Shown here: one piece after another, positions 12,004-23,207 of the stretch | How positions within the stretch are numbered: the first letter of the stretch is position 1 | How the letters are laid out: every line of letters starts with the position of its first letter | From: Pseudisothecium myosuroides | Lineage: Eukaryota; Streptophyta; Bryopsida; Hypnales; Lembophyllaceae | Assembly: GCA_951799445.1 (NCBI GenBank) | Contig: OX637297.1 | Coordinates: forward strand, 3,658,001-3,722,000 | Reading direction: 5' to 3' | Length of the DNA: 64,000 nt | Position numbers and translations under genes: made by a program | Notes under the pieces: generated by a model | Told to the model about the DNA's origin: nothing | Databases searched by the model: none | What the model saw: only the letters and a program-made list of their open reading frames with translations

Positions 12004-12787
12004 CGGAACAAGCAACCAGCTGGTCCCCGTTTAGTTTGTTTATTTTTATTTAAATAAATAAATAAATATAAAATAAATAAATAAAAACTTCCCGACCCCC
12101 CAGCCAGCCAGCCCCTGCCGACCAACCAGAGGGCCAGGCCGTGGTGGGCAGGCCGTTGGGGCCCCAGCATCGAACTCTCCTTTTTTTTGACTGCGTTTTT
12201 TTTGGTTTTTGATTTTCTAAAAATCAAAACAAAACCAAAACAAAACCAAGAAGGTTGGACGGATTATTTGCTAAACTAGGGGTTGGGGTAGGTTTAGAAT
12301 TGACACAAAAAACACAAGGGAAGAGGGAGGAAAAAGTGGAGAACCCTTGCACCTGCATACACTCTCACGAAGCACACCTGCATACACTCTCACCAAATAC
12401 ACCTGCATACAATGGAAGGAGATTAGAGAAGGAGGAGATGAAGTAGGCAAGCAAAGGTGGGAGACGATAAATAGTAGCCTAGGTTAGGAGTAGGTAGGCT
12501 TAGGAAAGGAAATCTTGAGAATTCATAGTGACCGATAGGAGGAGGATTAGGATGATACAAAGCAAAGTTGTGTAAGAGGGTAGGAGGACCATTTAAACCC
12601 TTCTCGTAGTTTGAAACCAGTGTAAGTCTCATAAAAGCTTAGGTGGAATAGTGCTAGTGTAGAAGAAAGAGGAAGAAGGGAAAGAAAAGAGGAAGGGAAA
12701 GAGGGAGTTTAGATCATCAAAAATTGTAATATTTTCTAAAATAAGCGGTGAGCTTGGAAAAAATTCAAAACAAAGCCAAAGACTACC

Positions 12788-12850
12788 ATGGAGCGTGAGG
12801 ATGTACACGTGGACGTGGACGAAGATATTTCTGACACCGGTAGTGAAGAG
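12788..12850 (+). CDS. Conserved LTR mini-exon (21 codons) ending at a splice donor
   Basis: ATG at 12,788 opens 21 acidic codons (start MEREDVHV, end TGSEE), followed at once by GTGAGT, a good donor. LTR2 has the same design at 44,617-44,676: 20 codons ending NSDE and followed by GTAAGC. Flanking motifs (AAAATAAGCGGTGAGCT upstream, ACCATGG at the start) are also shared. Position, start codon, acidity and donor are seen directly. That this is the first coding exon of a spliced retroelement transcript is inference. In LTR2 codon 6 is TAG, so that copy is dead. Confidence 0.5.
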
Positions 12851-13099
12851 GTGAGTTTTTAATTTAATCTTTGATGTTTCTCCCTAATTAGCATTTATTT
12901 TCCTAATCAGCCCTTAGAGCGTGATTAGCATCCGAGATTAGTGCAAATTAGAAGTTTAGATTCAAAAAGTTATAGATTAGTGATAGAGGTTTCCAAAAAC
13001 ATATTACACTTAAGATTCGACCGTAAACTGACCGCGTTAGGCTAAGTTAAGCGGTAGGGGGTAGAACGGAGGAATTTTAATTAAATTTGATCCACAAGG

Positions 13100-13970
13100 A
13101 ACAATGGACGGAAATTAGGATTAGATTAGAAGGAGAATTTAGGATTAAAATTAAAGATCAAATAACGGTTAAAAACCTAGAGTTAAATTAAGATTTTAAT
13201 TAGGGAAGTTAAAATTCAAAAGTCGAAATTTGGAGTTAACTTTGGGAAGTAAAAAGTAGAGTAGGAAATAGAAGTCAAAAGTAGAATCCACTTAGGAAGT
13301 AGATAGTTGAGTTAGGAATAGAGTTAAAATTAGAAGTCAAAACCCTAGAGTTAAAAGTTGGAATTAAATTTAGGAGGGTAACATTAGAATGAATCTAGGA
13401 TTAAAACGATAGGATTAAATTGGGAAGTAGAAAGTCAAAAGCCTAAAGTCAAAAGTTAAGATTAAATTTAAAGGTTAAACTTTAGAGTCAATCGGGAAAG
13501 TAAAAAGTTAAAGTGAAAAGCTAAGAGTAGAAGTTAAAAGTTAAAAGGTAGTGGTTAAATTTTAGAGTTAATTTAGGAGTAAAAACCTAGAGTTAAAAGT
13601 CAAACTATAGAGTTAAAATTCAAGGGTAAATTTTGGGATTAATTTTAGAAGTAAAAATTTAGAGTTAAAAGTCAAAAACCTAGAGTTATACGTAGAGGGT
13701 AAATTTAGAATAAAATAGGGAAGTGAAATTTTGAAGTTAAAGTCAAAACATAGAGTTAACTTTAGAAGGTAAATTTTAGAGTTAGTTTAGGAGTAAAAAC
13801 TGGGAGTCAAAAGTCAAAACAAAGTCAAACGGTAGCATTAAATTTTGAAGTTAAATTCTCTAATTAGTTTGGGAAGTTAAAAAATCTAGAATACATGTAG
13901 GAGTTAAAAGTTAGAATAGGAGTTGAAACTTTAGGAATAGCTTTTAAAAGTAGAACTTCAAGGTGGAGTT
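13100..13970 (+). repeat. Purine-rich repetitive tract in LTR1
   Basis: Loose repeats of phrases such as AGAGTTAAAAGTCAAAAC with few pyrimidine runs. The matching tract in LTR2 spans about 44,800-45,410. It would be intronic to the mini-exon transcript. No coding frame. Confidence 0.7.
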
Positions 13971-14341
13971 TTAAAAACCCAAGATAGCCTTAGAGGTTCA
14001 TGGAAGGAACATAGGGGTTCCCCTTTTTTACGTAGTTAGGGACATTAGAAATGACGCCAACTACCCAGTCTTCCCTCGACATAGGATAGATAGTTAGAGA
14101 GTTAGAATTTTACCATTACCCCTGAGCATTGCAGTTACCTTGTGAGTTACTACATGCATTCTAATTATTCGCTGCCATCCATGACACTTAGGAAACGTTA
14201 GCAAAAAAGATCCATTGCTTGGAAGGCACAATGGACCACTCTCACATCACCCCCATATATTAAAAAATGTGGATAAAGGCATAGAACCTGGTCGGTGTTC
14301 GCTCTATTACCAAGGGTGGGTAATCTAGCGCCCACACCCAC

Positions 14342-14940
14342 TAACAACCATATTTTTGTGTTAGAAGTTCATCATAGTTGATTATTATTTTCACAACAAT
14401 CCGAAATGGAAAAACCCCCTTATTGTCAGTTAACATCATGTAAGAGCTTTTTTTTAAAATACAACTTCAAAGCGGGAAGAGGATACATTTTTTTTTGGTA
14501 TTTCTTTCATTATAATAGCGGAGTAATAAAATTCAAAATGAGAACAAACATTTATTCCTCGCAAAACAAATTGACTCACAACATTGCGAAGGTAGTACAT
14601 ATTAAAGTCCAAGCAATATATAATTGTTGTGCATAAGCACAATACAGAGCCGTAGAATTGGAATTGAAGCAACAAATAAAAAACAATACATATTACTCAA
14701 CTAGGCAACAATGGATATACTATGAGGCAATATGTATAAGCCTTACATTACATCTAATAACAAAAGTGATGTTCAAGTAAATGATTGCAGCAAATGTCTA
14801 ACTGATAACATTTGGGTCATTCTGTTCACCGCTTCCTTTGCCACATTTGTAATTGGCTGACTCTCCAACCCCTAGCTTGCGCTTTGCACGAGTGCAAGAA
14901 GCTGGTCCATCCGCGCTCAAAATGGATTCTAAGACATTTG
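14342..14940. other. Spacer between LTR1 and gene E, no gene seen
   Basis: Resumes the sequence interrupted by LTR1. Frames here are short and unconserved. It includes the 3' flank of minus-strand gene E. No element ends were found. Confidence 0.4.
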
Positions 14941-14946
14941 AATCCT

Positions 14947-17289
14947 TCAGAGCTTGGAGGGTTTTTTGGGTCTGTGGAGAGTGTTTTCCAATAGATAGTC
15001 CAATGCTTGACTTTGGTAATAAGGCCCATACGTAGAGTCCTTGTATTGCATATCATTCAACTCTTCAGTGGAAGCATTTTCATCCTGATTGGCCATCCTC
15101 TCGCCTTGAAAATTCCAACGATGTTTCTCCAGATGAGGACCCCACTTGAAGGTTGCGGAGCTCTTATCGAAATATCCACCAAGGCATTGGAAGAAGAACG
15201 CCCTCTTCCCTTCATATTGTGTTCCCTTTTCCATTAGCCTGGGTACAACGGCTACAATTTTAGCCGGGTCTGTTTTCCAATTCAATTGCAAGCTAACATC
15301 TCTCGGTTCTTTATCATGAAAGCTTTGTCGCCAACTCCAAAGCAAGTCTTGGCCCCAAATTTTTGTTTCATCCGTTGTGTCGCTGCTGTGTTCCCAAGAC
15401 GGTGGCATGTAAGTCATCAAGTTGAACATGGCATACAACCGTTCATGGAATGGCACTGAACATATGACACAACGTCACCTAATCAAGCATTGCGTGATGA
15501 GACATTGAGGATGGTATACATGTGCGTAGGATCCAAGTGCCCAACCTCCTTCGGGGCCAAATGGGTCTAGACATATGGGGCATTTGGTGTGGTCCAAGAC
15601 GAAATGTGCAGGCTTCGGCCACAGCAACTTCTGTTGCTCCTCCTCAAGGTGGGAAGACTTGTGATTCATGTGGTCCCACCCATTTTGCGTCCAATCTATG
15701 ACAGTCTTCCCAGGCAACTCCAACATGGGCATGTCACTGGGAAAAAGGGTATCGAGCAATGCCCAAGATGTGAGTCCATTCTCTTGTTTAGGAACGCTTG
15801 CAATGAAGTTCTTCGAAACTTTATCCAACTCTTGGGCAATTTGTTGTGATCTGTCGACGGAGAAAATGTAGGCGAACTTCCAATGGTAGTATGTGGCCGC
15901 CAACTCTGTCAGCTGCGCTCGAAGAATACTGTTTTCCTCTTGAAGGCCCGATTTCTTCACCGACTGTACGGGGCGCGGAACAGTAGGAAACAAAAGTGAA
16001 TCTTGGGTCCCACGGAGATCATTCATGTCAGCAATAGTATCTTCCGTGACGGTAGGAAGAAGCGCAATTGGAAGAAGTGAAGAACGCTTGGTACGCTTGG
16101 CAGGAGGAGTCTGTTGAAGGACGTCGTTGGTGAGGTCCCCTACAACCTTGTCCAGATGATGTGGATCATGCTCAATGAAGGGGTCGTCCATGTCTGATAA
16201 AGTCAATGTCTCTCGCTCTTTCTCCCAAAGGCGTTGTAGTTCTTTAAATTGTTGAGATATGATAGTGCTTTTATGGTTTGCAAAGAGATTGCAATTTCTT
16301 GGCATCTAATTGCAATGAGGCAATTGTAGAGTCTTTGGTCTTCAAGAGATCAAGGGCCTTATACAGGGCCACAGTGTTGTCAACTGGAGTCGCTCAAGGC
16401 TGGGAAATGGTAGTATGAACACCTCCGTCCATGGATAAGTCCTCATGTGGTCCAAAGTCGAAGACATTGACAGCATCCTCTTCTGCCAACGGTGGGCCTG
16501 AAACCATCGTTGAGGCTGGTGCAAATCTGCCTCGATTCGTGGAGCGTTGCACCTTCGGAGGATGTTTTATTCTCCGTCCTTGTGATGATGAAGGTGCCTC
16601 AACATTTTGAACTTGAACTTCTACGGGGGCGACAGGTTGCTTCCTGACTTGTGTTGTCCTTGGGACTCGTGTGCCATCGGAATCTTCATCCTCCTCCGAT
16701 TCGTCAGTGGAAACTTCAAAAGTCTTTTTGTTTCGAGGATCACTTCGAATAGGTCCAAGTCCACCCTCTAGAAATTGCAGAACCCATCTTGGGATTAATC
16801 CAATTTCTGGACGTTCAATGTACGGACTTTCTTTTATCGTGCTCCAGTCAACCTCCTTTTTCAATGCCACCTCAGCATATGCTCCTCTGGCAATGCATAG
16901 AGTAACCTCGTTCTTCTCTACGAAAGGGGTTTTGTAGAGGACTTGCCACAGTTCCACGCACCTTTGAACGAAAGTTGGACTTTTACAACACTTTGGTTTG
17001 CTTTATTGGTGCGCCGGTTGTAATGATGGCGCCATGCCAGAAACAACTTCCCAATGTGGCACCATTCTATGTAATCTTCGCAGGTTTGCATTGTCCACGG
17101 CTCGGCTTCCTCATCCCAGCCTTTAAAAGCAAGGTGGTCTGCACTGTTCAACACGTGCCATTGCTTGCGATGAACAGTACCCCTGCGCTTTCGCCCCTTA
17201 TCTAAAAGAGCCTTCCTAGCTACACCAGGAGTGACGACTGCAGTGTGCAGGATAGGTAGTGATCCACCGTTGTTTCCCCCGGTGGCCAT
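14947..17289 (-). pseudogene. Gene E: unrecognised protein with coiled coil and RING-like end, pseudogene
   Basis: Start ATG at 17,289 (MATGGNNGG). The N-terminal region has EPW, then YIEWCHIGKLF, matching gene D. The frame slips near 16,940; the next block (VDWSTIKESP) also matches D, followed by an acidic Ser/Glu stretch. TGA at 16,394 (CGA expected) precedes a heptad-like segment, then a second slip near 16,290. The last block runs 16,305 to 14,947 in one frame except for TGA at 15,475. It holds CPIC, then HPQC, and after the TGA CVIC, spaced like a RING-type zinc finger. Without the lesions it would be about 770 residues. RING proteins often act in ubiquitin ligation, but here that is only a possibility. 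Confidence 0.62.
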
Positions 17290-17479
17290 TGGATTTGTCG
17301 GTGTTGAGAACTCGCGATAACAAAAGGTTGGATGAATCCAAGAAGTAGTAAATATTCAACTAGAGGGTAACCCATGCATCCAATTACGGATACAAGACCG
17401 AAAGCCTCAAAGGAGAATGAAGGTGCAAGAAATGGCATGGGCAAGTGAACTTATAGGCAAGGCAAGCACGGGTGAATTA

Positions 17480-17880
17480 GGTTTGGATAGGCTCGTGCGA
17501 CTGCAGCGACCGCGCGTACGGCAACTTCGGAAACAGATTCTGGGCAACTTTGTGTCTCCTTAGGCGACCTTGGGTCCCCAGTAGGCGAATGCAGGTATAG
17601 ATTTTGGGTGACTTCGTGTCCACGTGGGCGACCTCGAGTTCCCAGTAGGCGAATGCGGGTCCATTGGAGGCGGCTATGGATTCCAGTGGGCGACTTTGGG
17701 TCAACCCTGCCCACCCGCGGTCGCTCCAAGCGTGGTCGCCCCTACCCGCGGTCAACCACCTGCAAGCTCCCACCAGCAGTTGCCGAATCCGTGGTCCGCG
17801 TACCTGAAGTCGCCAGTATCCGAGGTTGTCCTAAACCATGGTCGCGCTATACCCAAAGTCGCCACAGACGCATGCGCCCC
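17480..17880 (-). repeat. GTCGCC-rich degenerate array upstream of gene E
   Basis: Degenerate units around GGGCGACTTNGGGT run in one orientation to about 17,700, then the opposite orientation (CCCGCGGTCGC) to about 17,880. The array starts ~190 bp upstream of the E start codon, as the D array does for gene D. Long frames through it are artefacts of the repeat. Confidence 0.7.
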
Positions 17881-18030
17881 AAATTCTACCACGTGAGCGC
17901 CACATGGCATTCAGGTGGCGTAGGTAAAAGGATGGTAACTTTTTGGAAAGTCAAAGGTAAAGTTGACTCTACTAGACGTTGCGGGGGCTCTACTAGACGT
18001 CGTGGGACGTTGAATTGTCGCAATGTTGCA

Positions 18031-18053
18031 ATGTCGGGGAAGACAACCTTGCT
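18031..18053 (+). other. Possible first exon with splice donor upstream of T2
   Basis: ATG at 18,031 opens eight codons (MSGKTTLL) that run into GGTAAGC, a good donor. The next ~500 bp are T-rich with GATTTAGGGTT phrases, like a plant leader intron. If real, the ~94-bp array at 18,600 would be intronic. Weak evidence. Confidence 0.2.
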
Positions 18054-18599
18054 CGGTAAGCATCAAGTCCTTTTTTCTTCTGATCTCATTAGTTTTTCAA
18101 TTGCAAAACTTGTTGCACTAGTTCACATCAATTGTTGTTGACAATGCTTTCTTTCTTTCTATGGAGCTTGTACAAGGATCCTCTTGTGCTTGTTTTTTGA
18201 GTTTAATTTGGTAGGATTTAGGTTCTGCTGCCAGGATTTAGGGTTCAGCTTGCTTTTAGAAAGATGTTGTTGTGCTTGTTCAATTTGCTTGGGTTTATGT
18301 TTTTTTGCTGGGATTGCATACTTAGCTAGCTATACTACTTTGTGTTGAGTAATTTTCCGTGCTTGTGATCTTTCATTGATGTTCACCAGTAAATGTGTTT
18401 TTTTACAGTTTTGGATGATTGGATTTTGATTTTGGAGGGCCATAGCTGCAGAGCGCACTAGCTTTTCATACCAAGTTTGTCATTCTCCTGAACTTGTATG
18501 ATGTTTTAGACCCATAATTTTGAATTTCACAGTAGATTTTGGTACTCAGACTATGTGTCTAGGTGCCGTGCTTGTAAATTAGGGTTTAGGATTTGATTT

Positions 18600-19075
18600 T
18601 TGTAAAAACTTTGAGTTCTACGTCCATAATTATCCTCGGGTCGAAGATAATTATCTTCAACCCAAGGATAGATCAGGGTTTAGGGTCCACTTACCGTGAA
18701 GATGTCCAGTTCCAAGTCCATAATGACCTTTGGGTTGAAGATAATTCTCTTTGACCCAAGGATATGGAATGCTTTAAGGTTTAATTTCCCTGAAGATGTC
18801 GAGTTCTACTTCCATCACTATCCTCGGGTCAAAGATAATTTTCCTCGACTTGAAGATAGATCAGGGTTTAAAGTACACATACCCCGAAGATGACAAATAC
18901 TAAGTTTATAATTATCTTCGGGTCGAAGATAAATATCTCTGACCCGAGGAAAACAAATGCTTTGAAGTTTAATTTCCGTGAAGATGTCGACTCCTATGTC
19001 CATCATTATCCTCGGGTCGAAGGTAATTATCTTTGACTCGAGGATAACAAATGCTTTGAAGTTTTAGATACTAGT
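18600..19075 (+). repeat. T2 array: five ~94-bp units, each with a dyad motif
   Basis: Anchors CCTCGGGTCGAAG (or a one- to two-base variant) sit at 18,634, 18,727, 18,822, 18,916 and 19,010, a period of 93-95 bp. Each unit has two facing copies of a ~20-bp motif: TATCCTCGGGTCGAAGATAA followed by its inverse. In unit 1 the 40-bp dyad has only two mismatched pairs, both C/T differences at CpG sites. Between motifs lie GAAGATGTCGAGTTC-like spacers. Inference: protein-binding sites or hairpins of a mobile element. Confidence 0.85.
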
Positions 19076-19860
19076 CAACATCATTTATCCTCGAATCGAA
19101 GATGCTGACCCCAAATAAAGTCAGAGAAACTAAAATATTCTCATTAAGTCGTCTCACATTGCCATACAACCTAGGATATAAAATTAAAAAAATCTAGGAT
19201 ACAAAACAACAGCAGAGATCACTTGGTCATAATCGCAAGTGATATTATCTTTGACCCAAAGATAAAATTAAAAAAAAAAAAGACTTGTACAAACAAACAA
19301 AAAGATGAGAAGCTTTCACCTTTCAATGGTAGCAAAGCAATTTATCGTCAACCCAAAGATAAAATAAAATAACAACTCTGCTCTCTTCCTTGTACGAATT
19401 AGTCAAGGTAGAGCAAATGAGGAAAAACCCCGAATCAAACAAACAAATTCATGAATTGTAAACGAGAACATTTTATCCTTGAGTCAAGGATAATTACCCT
19501 TTACACCAAGATAAGACCGACAGCCTGATAAGCACCACGACAAACCCAACACAATTCAGCATATTCCTGCAGTATTGCTGCGTTCAAAAAGAAGTACAAA
19601 ATACAAAAAAGACAAACACAAGACAATGATTGTGTGTTCGCTTATCCACGACTTGAAGATAAAACACAAACAATTTACGAGCCAAAATGCATAACATTTA
19701 TAAAAAATATTATAAAAATGTCAACGTATGCAGTTATCTTCGAATCAAAGATAAAGCAATAGAAATCAAATTCACAAGTAAAGTGTGGTCGTAGAGAGCT
19801 ACCATAACTAAGCTCCTAAAACAAACTACTTCAATATCCTCGAGTCAAAAATAGACTATA
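19076..19860 (+). repeat. Scattered single copies of the T2 dyad motif
   Basis: Variants of TTATCNTCGGGTCGAAGATAA occur near 19,083, 19,240, 19,337, 19,471-19,513, 19,640, 19,733 and 19,832, spaced about 95-160 bp. They continue the array with decayed or different spacers up to the start of the T2 gene. No gene lies in this stretch. Confidence 0.75.
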
Positions 19861-19891
19861 AGGTAAAAATACTTACGACTCTATTCTTCAC

Positions 19892-20404
19892 ATGCAAAAA
19901 GATAACAGAATGGAAGAAGAGCCAGAGTATAACTACTCCGCCACGCTTCCGTTCCTGGAGCCATTCAACAAATGGCTAGGAGAAGGGCCTTTCTTCAACC
20001 GTTTTGCTCCCATCTACGGCAAGCTATGGCAGTTCAAGCCCGTCGTCGAGTCCTGGACCTTCGGTGTCAATCAATCAAAGGACTACATCTACTTGCGGCA
20101 CCGCGTGAAGGGAACCGGAACGTACGTGAACTGGAACCTGAACGAGAAGGTTTCACTTGTCGAGCAACACCAGTCGAAGTACATTGTCCTGACACTGCTT
20201 GCGCTTGACGATAGGGGTGAAGAGATTCCGCAAAGTCATTCTATCATTATGCACGAGGATGACGAGTGCGGAGTCTTTGACTTGGACAGTCTTGTGGCAG
20301 AGCTGAATGCCTCAAATAATGAAAAGCTGGCGGATGAATTGCACAAGACATTAGTCCATGGCAAAAGCAAGACGCGCAGACAGCGGCGCGCACAATCAAC
20401 TTGA
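19892..20404 (+). CDS. T2 gene, N-terminal exon, 170 codons, unrecognised
   Basis: ATG 19,892 opens 170 intact codons with balanced composition (MQKDNRMEEEPEYNY onward), ending in a basic RRQRR tail. GC is clearly higher than in the flanks. I know no matching family. A second ATG lies six codons on. It sits 30 bp after the last upstream dyad motif and reads in the same direction as all later T2 segments, so it is probably the first protein block of the element. The TGA at 20,402 may be a true end or damage. Confidence 0.45.
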   Translation: MQKDNRMEEEPEYNYSATLPFLEPFNKWLGEGPFFNRFAPIYGKLWQFKPVVESWTFGVNQSKDYIYLRHRVKGTGTYVNWNLNEKVSLVEQHQSKYIVLTLLALDDRGEEIPQSHSIIMHEDDECGVFDLDSLVAELNASNNEKLADELHKTLVHGKSKTRRQRRAQST

Positions 20405-20485
20405 TTTTTTTGGGGCTAGAAAAGCATGTACAGTGAGCAGCTTGTAAACAGCGTGGAGGATCCCTATAAACACTAGTCCCATCAA

Positions 20486-20884
20486 TTGAGCACCTTTCAG
20501 TGTCCACTGGTCATGGAAGATCTGGGACCCGGCGTGGCGGTCGTGGTGGGAACCGGGGTGGCAGCCAAGGTGGTAGCAAAGGTATTAGCCAAGGTGGGAG
20601 CAGAGGCAGTGGCAGGGGAAGTGCGCGCGCAGAGCCCTAGAAGAGAAAGTCAACTAAACCCAGAGCCGGTGAATCAAGCGGCAAACGTTGAAAAGCAATC
20701 ACGGAGCAACAACCCACAATGGCTGGGAGTTCCGAATCCGCCCTCACTAATGTTCAACCAAGTCGGGAGGGCAAATTACAGCCAATTGAAGATTTTAAAA
20801 AGGTGGCTGCGTAATAGAAGAACTTCAGAGATAACAACAGCGGTTGCTTTCTTTTTGAAGAGAAAGCATTCCCGGTACACATAA
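20486..20884 (+). pseudogene. T2 RGG/GGS-rich segment, broken
   Basis: Two frames are open here. The frame with protein-like content reads GTRRGGRGGNRGGSQGG from about 20,523 and is cut by TAG near 20,638, then carries on with further stops. The alternative open frame (MEDLGPGVAV) is an Ala/Val-rich reading of the same GGN-rich codons and probably a shadow. RGG boxes usually bind RNA or other nucleic acid. Likely an internal part of the T2 gene. Confidence 0.4.
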
Positions 20885-21399
20885 ATCAATGCTGGCTACC
20901 CCAACCTAAATATTTCATCTGAAAGTTGGAACCGACACTTGTAGGTGACAAGAGGAAAGAGCTGATCAACCTCCCCGACATGAAAGATCGGCAGACGATA
21001 TGTTTGATTCCCATGGACAAAGACCGAAAACTGTTGAAGGAACGTCCGAAGGACTAGAATTCAATTAAGGCCGGAGATTTTTTTATCATGAATGGCCAGC
21101 ATAGCATCACTTCCGCCAAAGTGTTGCAAGAAGGTGGAGTCGCCAAGGAGAGAATGGTGGAGCTGCAGACATGGCAGGCAAGAATCGTCTGGAGCAGAGA
21201 TCCAGCGGAGCTCACAGAGATATCAAAGTGGTACAACACAGCAAACTACATCACCCACAGCCAACCCACCTGGGGGAACCAGATCTCCGCATACAAAGAA
21301 ATTTGACTCTTTTACGGGAGACCGACGAAAAAGGCTACCGATCGCGAAATACGGGGGAACTTAGTCAAGGTGTGCCTGGTAGCCTACAAGGTAATATAA

Positions 21400-21530
21400 C
21401 AACGACAGCCTTATCTTCGGGTCGAGGATAACTTTTACAGTCTTCGTCCTTTGATGTGATTTTGTTCTTCATCTCAACAATCCAGAATTTGATGAATCCT
21501 TCATTATCTTTGGGTCGAGGATAAATCCTT
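21400..21530 (+). repeat. Dyad motif pair in a T2 intron
   Basis: TTATCTTCGGGTCGAGGATAA near 21,411 and TTATCTTTGGGTCGAGGATAA near 21,504 lie in the AT-rich gap between coding segments, the same motif as in the upstream array. Confidence 0.75.
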
Positions 21531-21561
21531 GAACTAAGCCTACGTGAATTAGTATTACCTG

Positions 21562-22923
21562 ATGCCTTCGTGTTTTGTTTTCCTTCTTTTGCAAAAATTT
21601 GTTGATGCTGTCATAATCCGCTTCCAGAGCATAAACCCGGAGAAAGACGGAAGTCTGGTGAATAAAAAATTGGATGTGAGTCATGAAATCCAAATGGTCA
21701 CCTTGGCCGACTCCGTCTACAGGTTGTGGGACCAGTTCATCGCCAAACACATGGTGGGTTTACTTATTGATCCCACCATGATGAAGCCACACCACTTGTC
21801 CAAAACATTTAAGCCAAGGAATTACACGTTGAAGAAGGAGTTCTTCAGACACATGGACCATTTCACGGATAGGGACTTCAAAGATTACGTACTCCATCTG
21901 CTTGGCCTCACACCTAAGCGAACTCTGCCCTACTAGAAACTTACCGTCCACAGAGTTCCTCACTTGATAAAGGACTGTTCAAGCGGGCCAGATTGGATGG
22001 AGCGCAGGAAGTGCAAGAAGGTCATCACAGAGGATCTGATGGCCGTCAATCCGACCTTGAAATGCAAGGACAAGAATGGGAACGTGATCAATAGGGCCTG
22101 GAGGGATTGGAAACGAAAACACCTCTTCACATCCGTGTCGTGGGATTTTCTCCTGAATGCACTCCCCAACAATTTCTTTGTGAAGAGGCTTATGAACAAG
22201 GGGAAGAAGAAGAGGGCAATCGACTACAAAGAGAAGCCATTCCCGACAATCTATCCCATGTTCCAACATTTTGTGAAGTTAAAGAAACGCGTGGAAAAAC
22301 CAGAGGGGGATGTCTACATTCGAGTTCACAAATTCTATCCACAGGCGTTCTGCACGACTCACATCTGGACGTACCACAGTCAAGCGCTCTCCATTGCAGT
22401 CATAGACTCTCGACAGGTTCCGAGGCCAGCTCCTGGATCCGATGATCCTCCACCGGTCCAGACTCTTCTCAACTTCCTGCATAATCACTTGAGGCCGACT
22501 ATGACATGCCCGGATGTGTGGATGTGGGTTGTCAAAAACCAATATGACAAAGAAGCGGCCGTTTTGTTTGCAAAGGAGAATATGAAGCTCTTTGTCATGA
22601 AACGGTCTACTTACGTTCCCTGCAAGGCCAAGCGTCTGGACGGCTTGAGCAATCGGGAGGTTCAGGCTCTGTTTACCCTCCTGTTCCTCTTCAAGAAAGG
22701 GGACAACGGTGCGCCCAAGGGCATTGGCTCAATGCAGAATGAGTACAGGATGTCAAACAATCCATACTATCATGACTTCTGAAAGCACTTGGAGGCCAAG
22801 CTGAGTGTGCATAAGAGTGAACTCAGGATGGAGTTCTACATAGACATACTCTAGAGTTTCGCTATGAAAGGAGAAAACATTTTGGGCATCTACTGTGGGT
22901 CCAAGTTTTTGATAGCAGCGAAG
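21562..22923 (+). pseudogene. T2 core exon; possible methyltransferase-like end
   Basis: One frame runs from about 21,562 to 22,923 with TAG at 21,934, TGA at 22,780 and TAG near 22,852. The 22,780 TGA fits a lost TGG. The first 400 codons (for example LADSVYRLWDQF, FLLNALPNNFF) match no family I know. Near the end come NNPYYHDF, then ENILGIYCGSKFLIAAK, then a GTAGAG donor; the next exon starts LYGLFCYAIEGR at 23,208 in phase. A P-Y-Y motif followed by a GxxCGSK loop and an acidic strand end resembles permuted SAM-dependent methyltransferases. That is a tentative reading from motifs alone. Confidence 0.4.
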
Positions 22924-22944
22924 GTAGAGATCCTTGACCTGCCC

Positions 22945-23135
22945 TTGTTTATCCTCGAGTCGAAGATAAATCTGCCTGCATATCCTTGGGGAGATTTTGG
23001 GATAAGCTGTTCTTCTTGGTTATCCTCGAGTCAAAGATAATCTTGTCTTCATTTACTAGATTCAGTTTGTATTGTTTATTTCCATGACTGATTTCTCAAG
23101 ATTTCAAGTCTGCTATCTTCGAGTCGAGGATATTG
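22945..23135 (+). repeat. Three dyad motifs in a T2 intron
   Basis: Copies near 22,951 (TTTATCCTCGAGTCGAAGAT), 23,018 and 23,112 fall between the donor at 22,924 and the acceptor TGTGTAG at 23,201-23,207. The intron is short, so the motifs make up much of it. Confidence 0.75.
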
Positions 23136-23207
23136 TTTGGGAGATTTCATCTTTTCTGCTGCCTTGATCTACAACAGAATTGCTAACGCTTGAGTTATCT
23201 TGTGTAG

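Larger units (their letters stand above)
9492..14336 (+). mobile_element. Giant solo LTR (LTR1), 4,845 bp
   Basis: Begins TGTGAGCTCC and ends GCGCCCACA, flanked by the exact 5-bp duplication CCCAC. The whole unit is matched, with indels, by LTR2 at 38,500-45,777, which has the same ends. No internal retrotransposon domains (gag, protease, RT, RNase H, integrase) adjoin it, so it is a solo LTR left by recombination. Plus orientation is set by a TATA box at 10,783 conserved in both copies. Contents in order: U3-like part with a segment absent from LTR2 (about 9,590-10,478), TATA, ~93-bp tandem repeats, a 24-bp minisatellite, a mini-exon with splice donor, a purine-rich repetitive tract, then a conserved 3' end. 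LTRs this long occur in plant Ogre/Tat-type and LARD elements; family membership is not proven here. Confidence 0.88.

Noticed and set aside
17451..18141. Long Arg/Pro-rich frames on both strands
   Set aside because: Same cause: the GC-rich array upstream of gene E.
18600..19860. CRISPR-like array
   Set aside because: Spacers are themselves repeated, spacing is irregular after 19,075, and the context is eukaryotic.
20486..20884. 132-codon Ala/Val-rich protein
   Set aside because: The neighbouring frame gives an RGG box and then protein-like sequence, so this one is probably its shadow.
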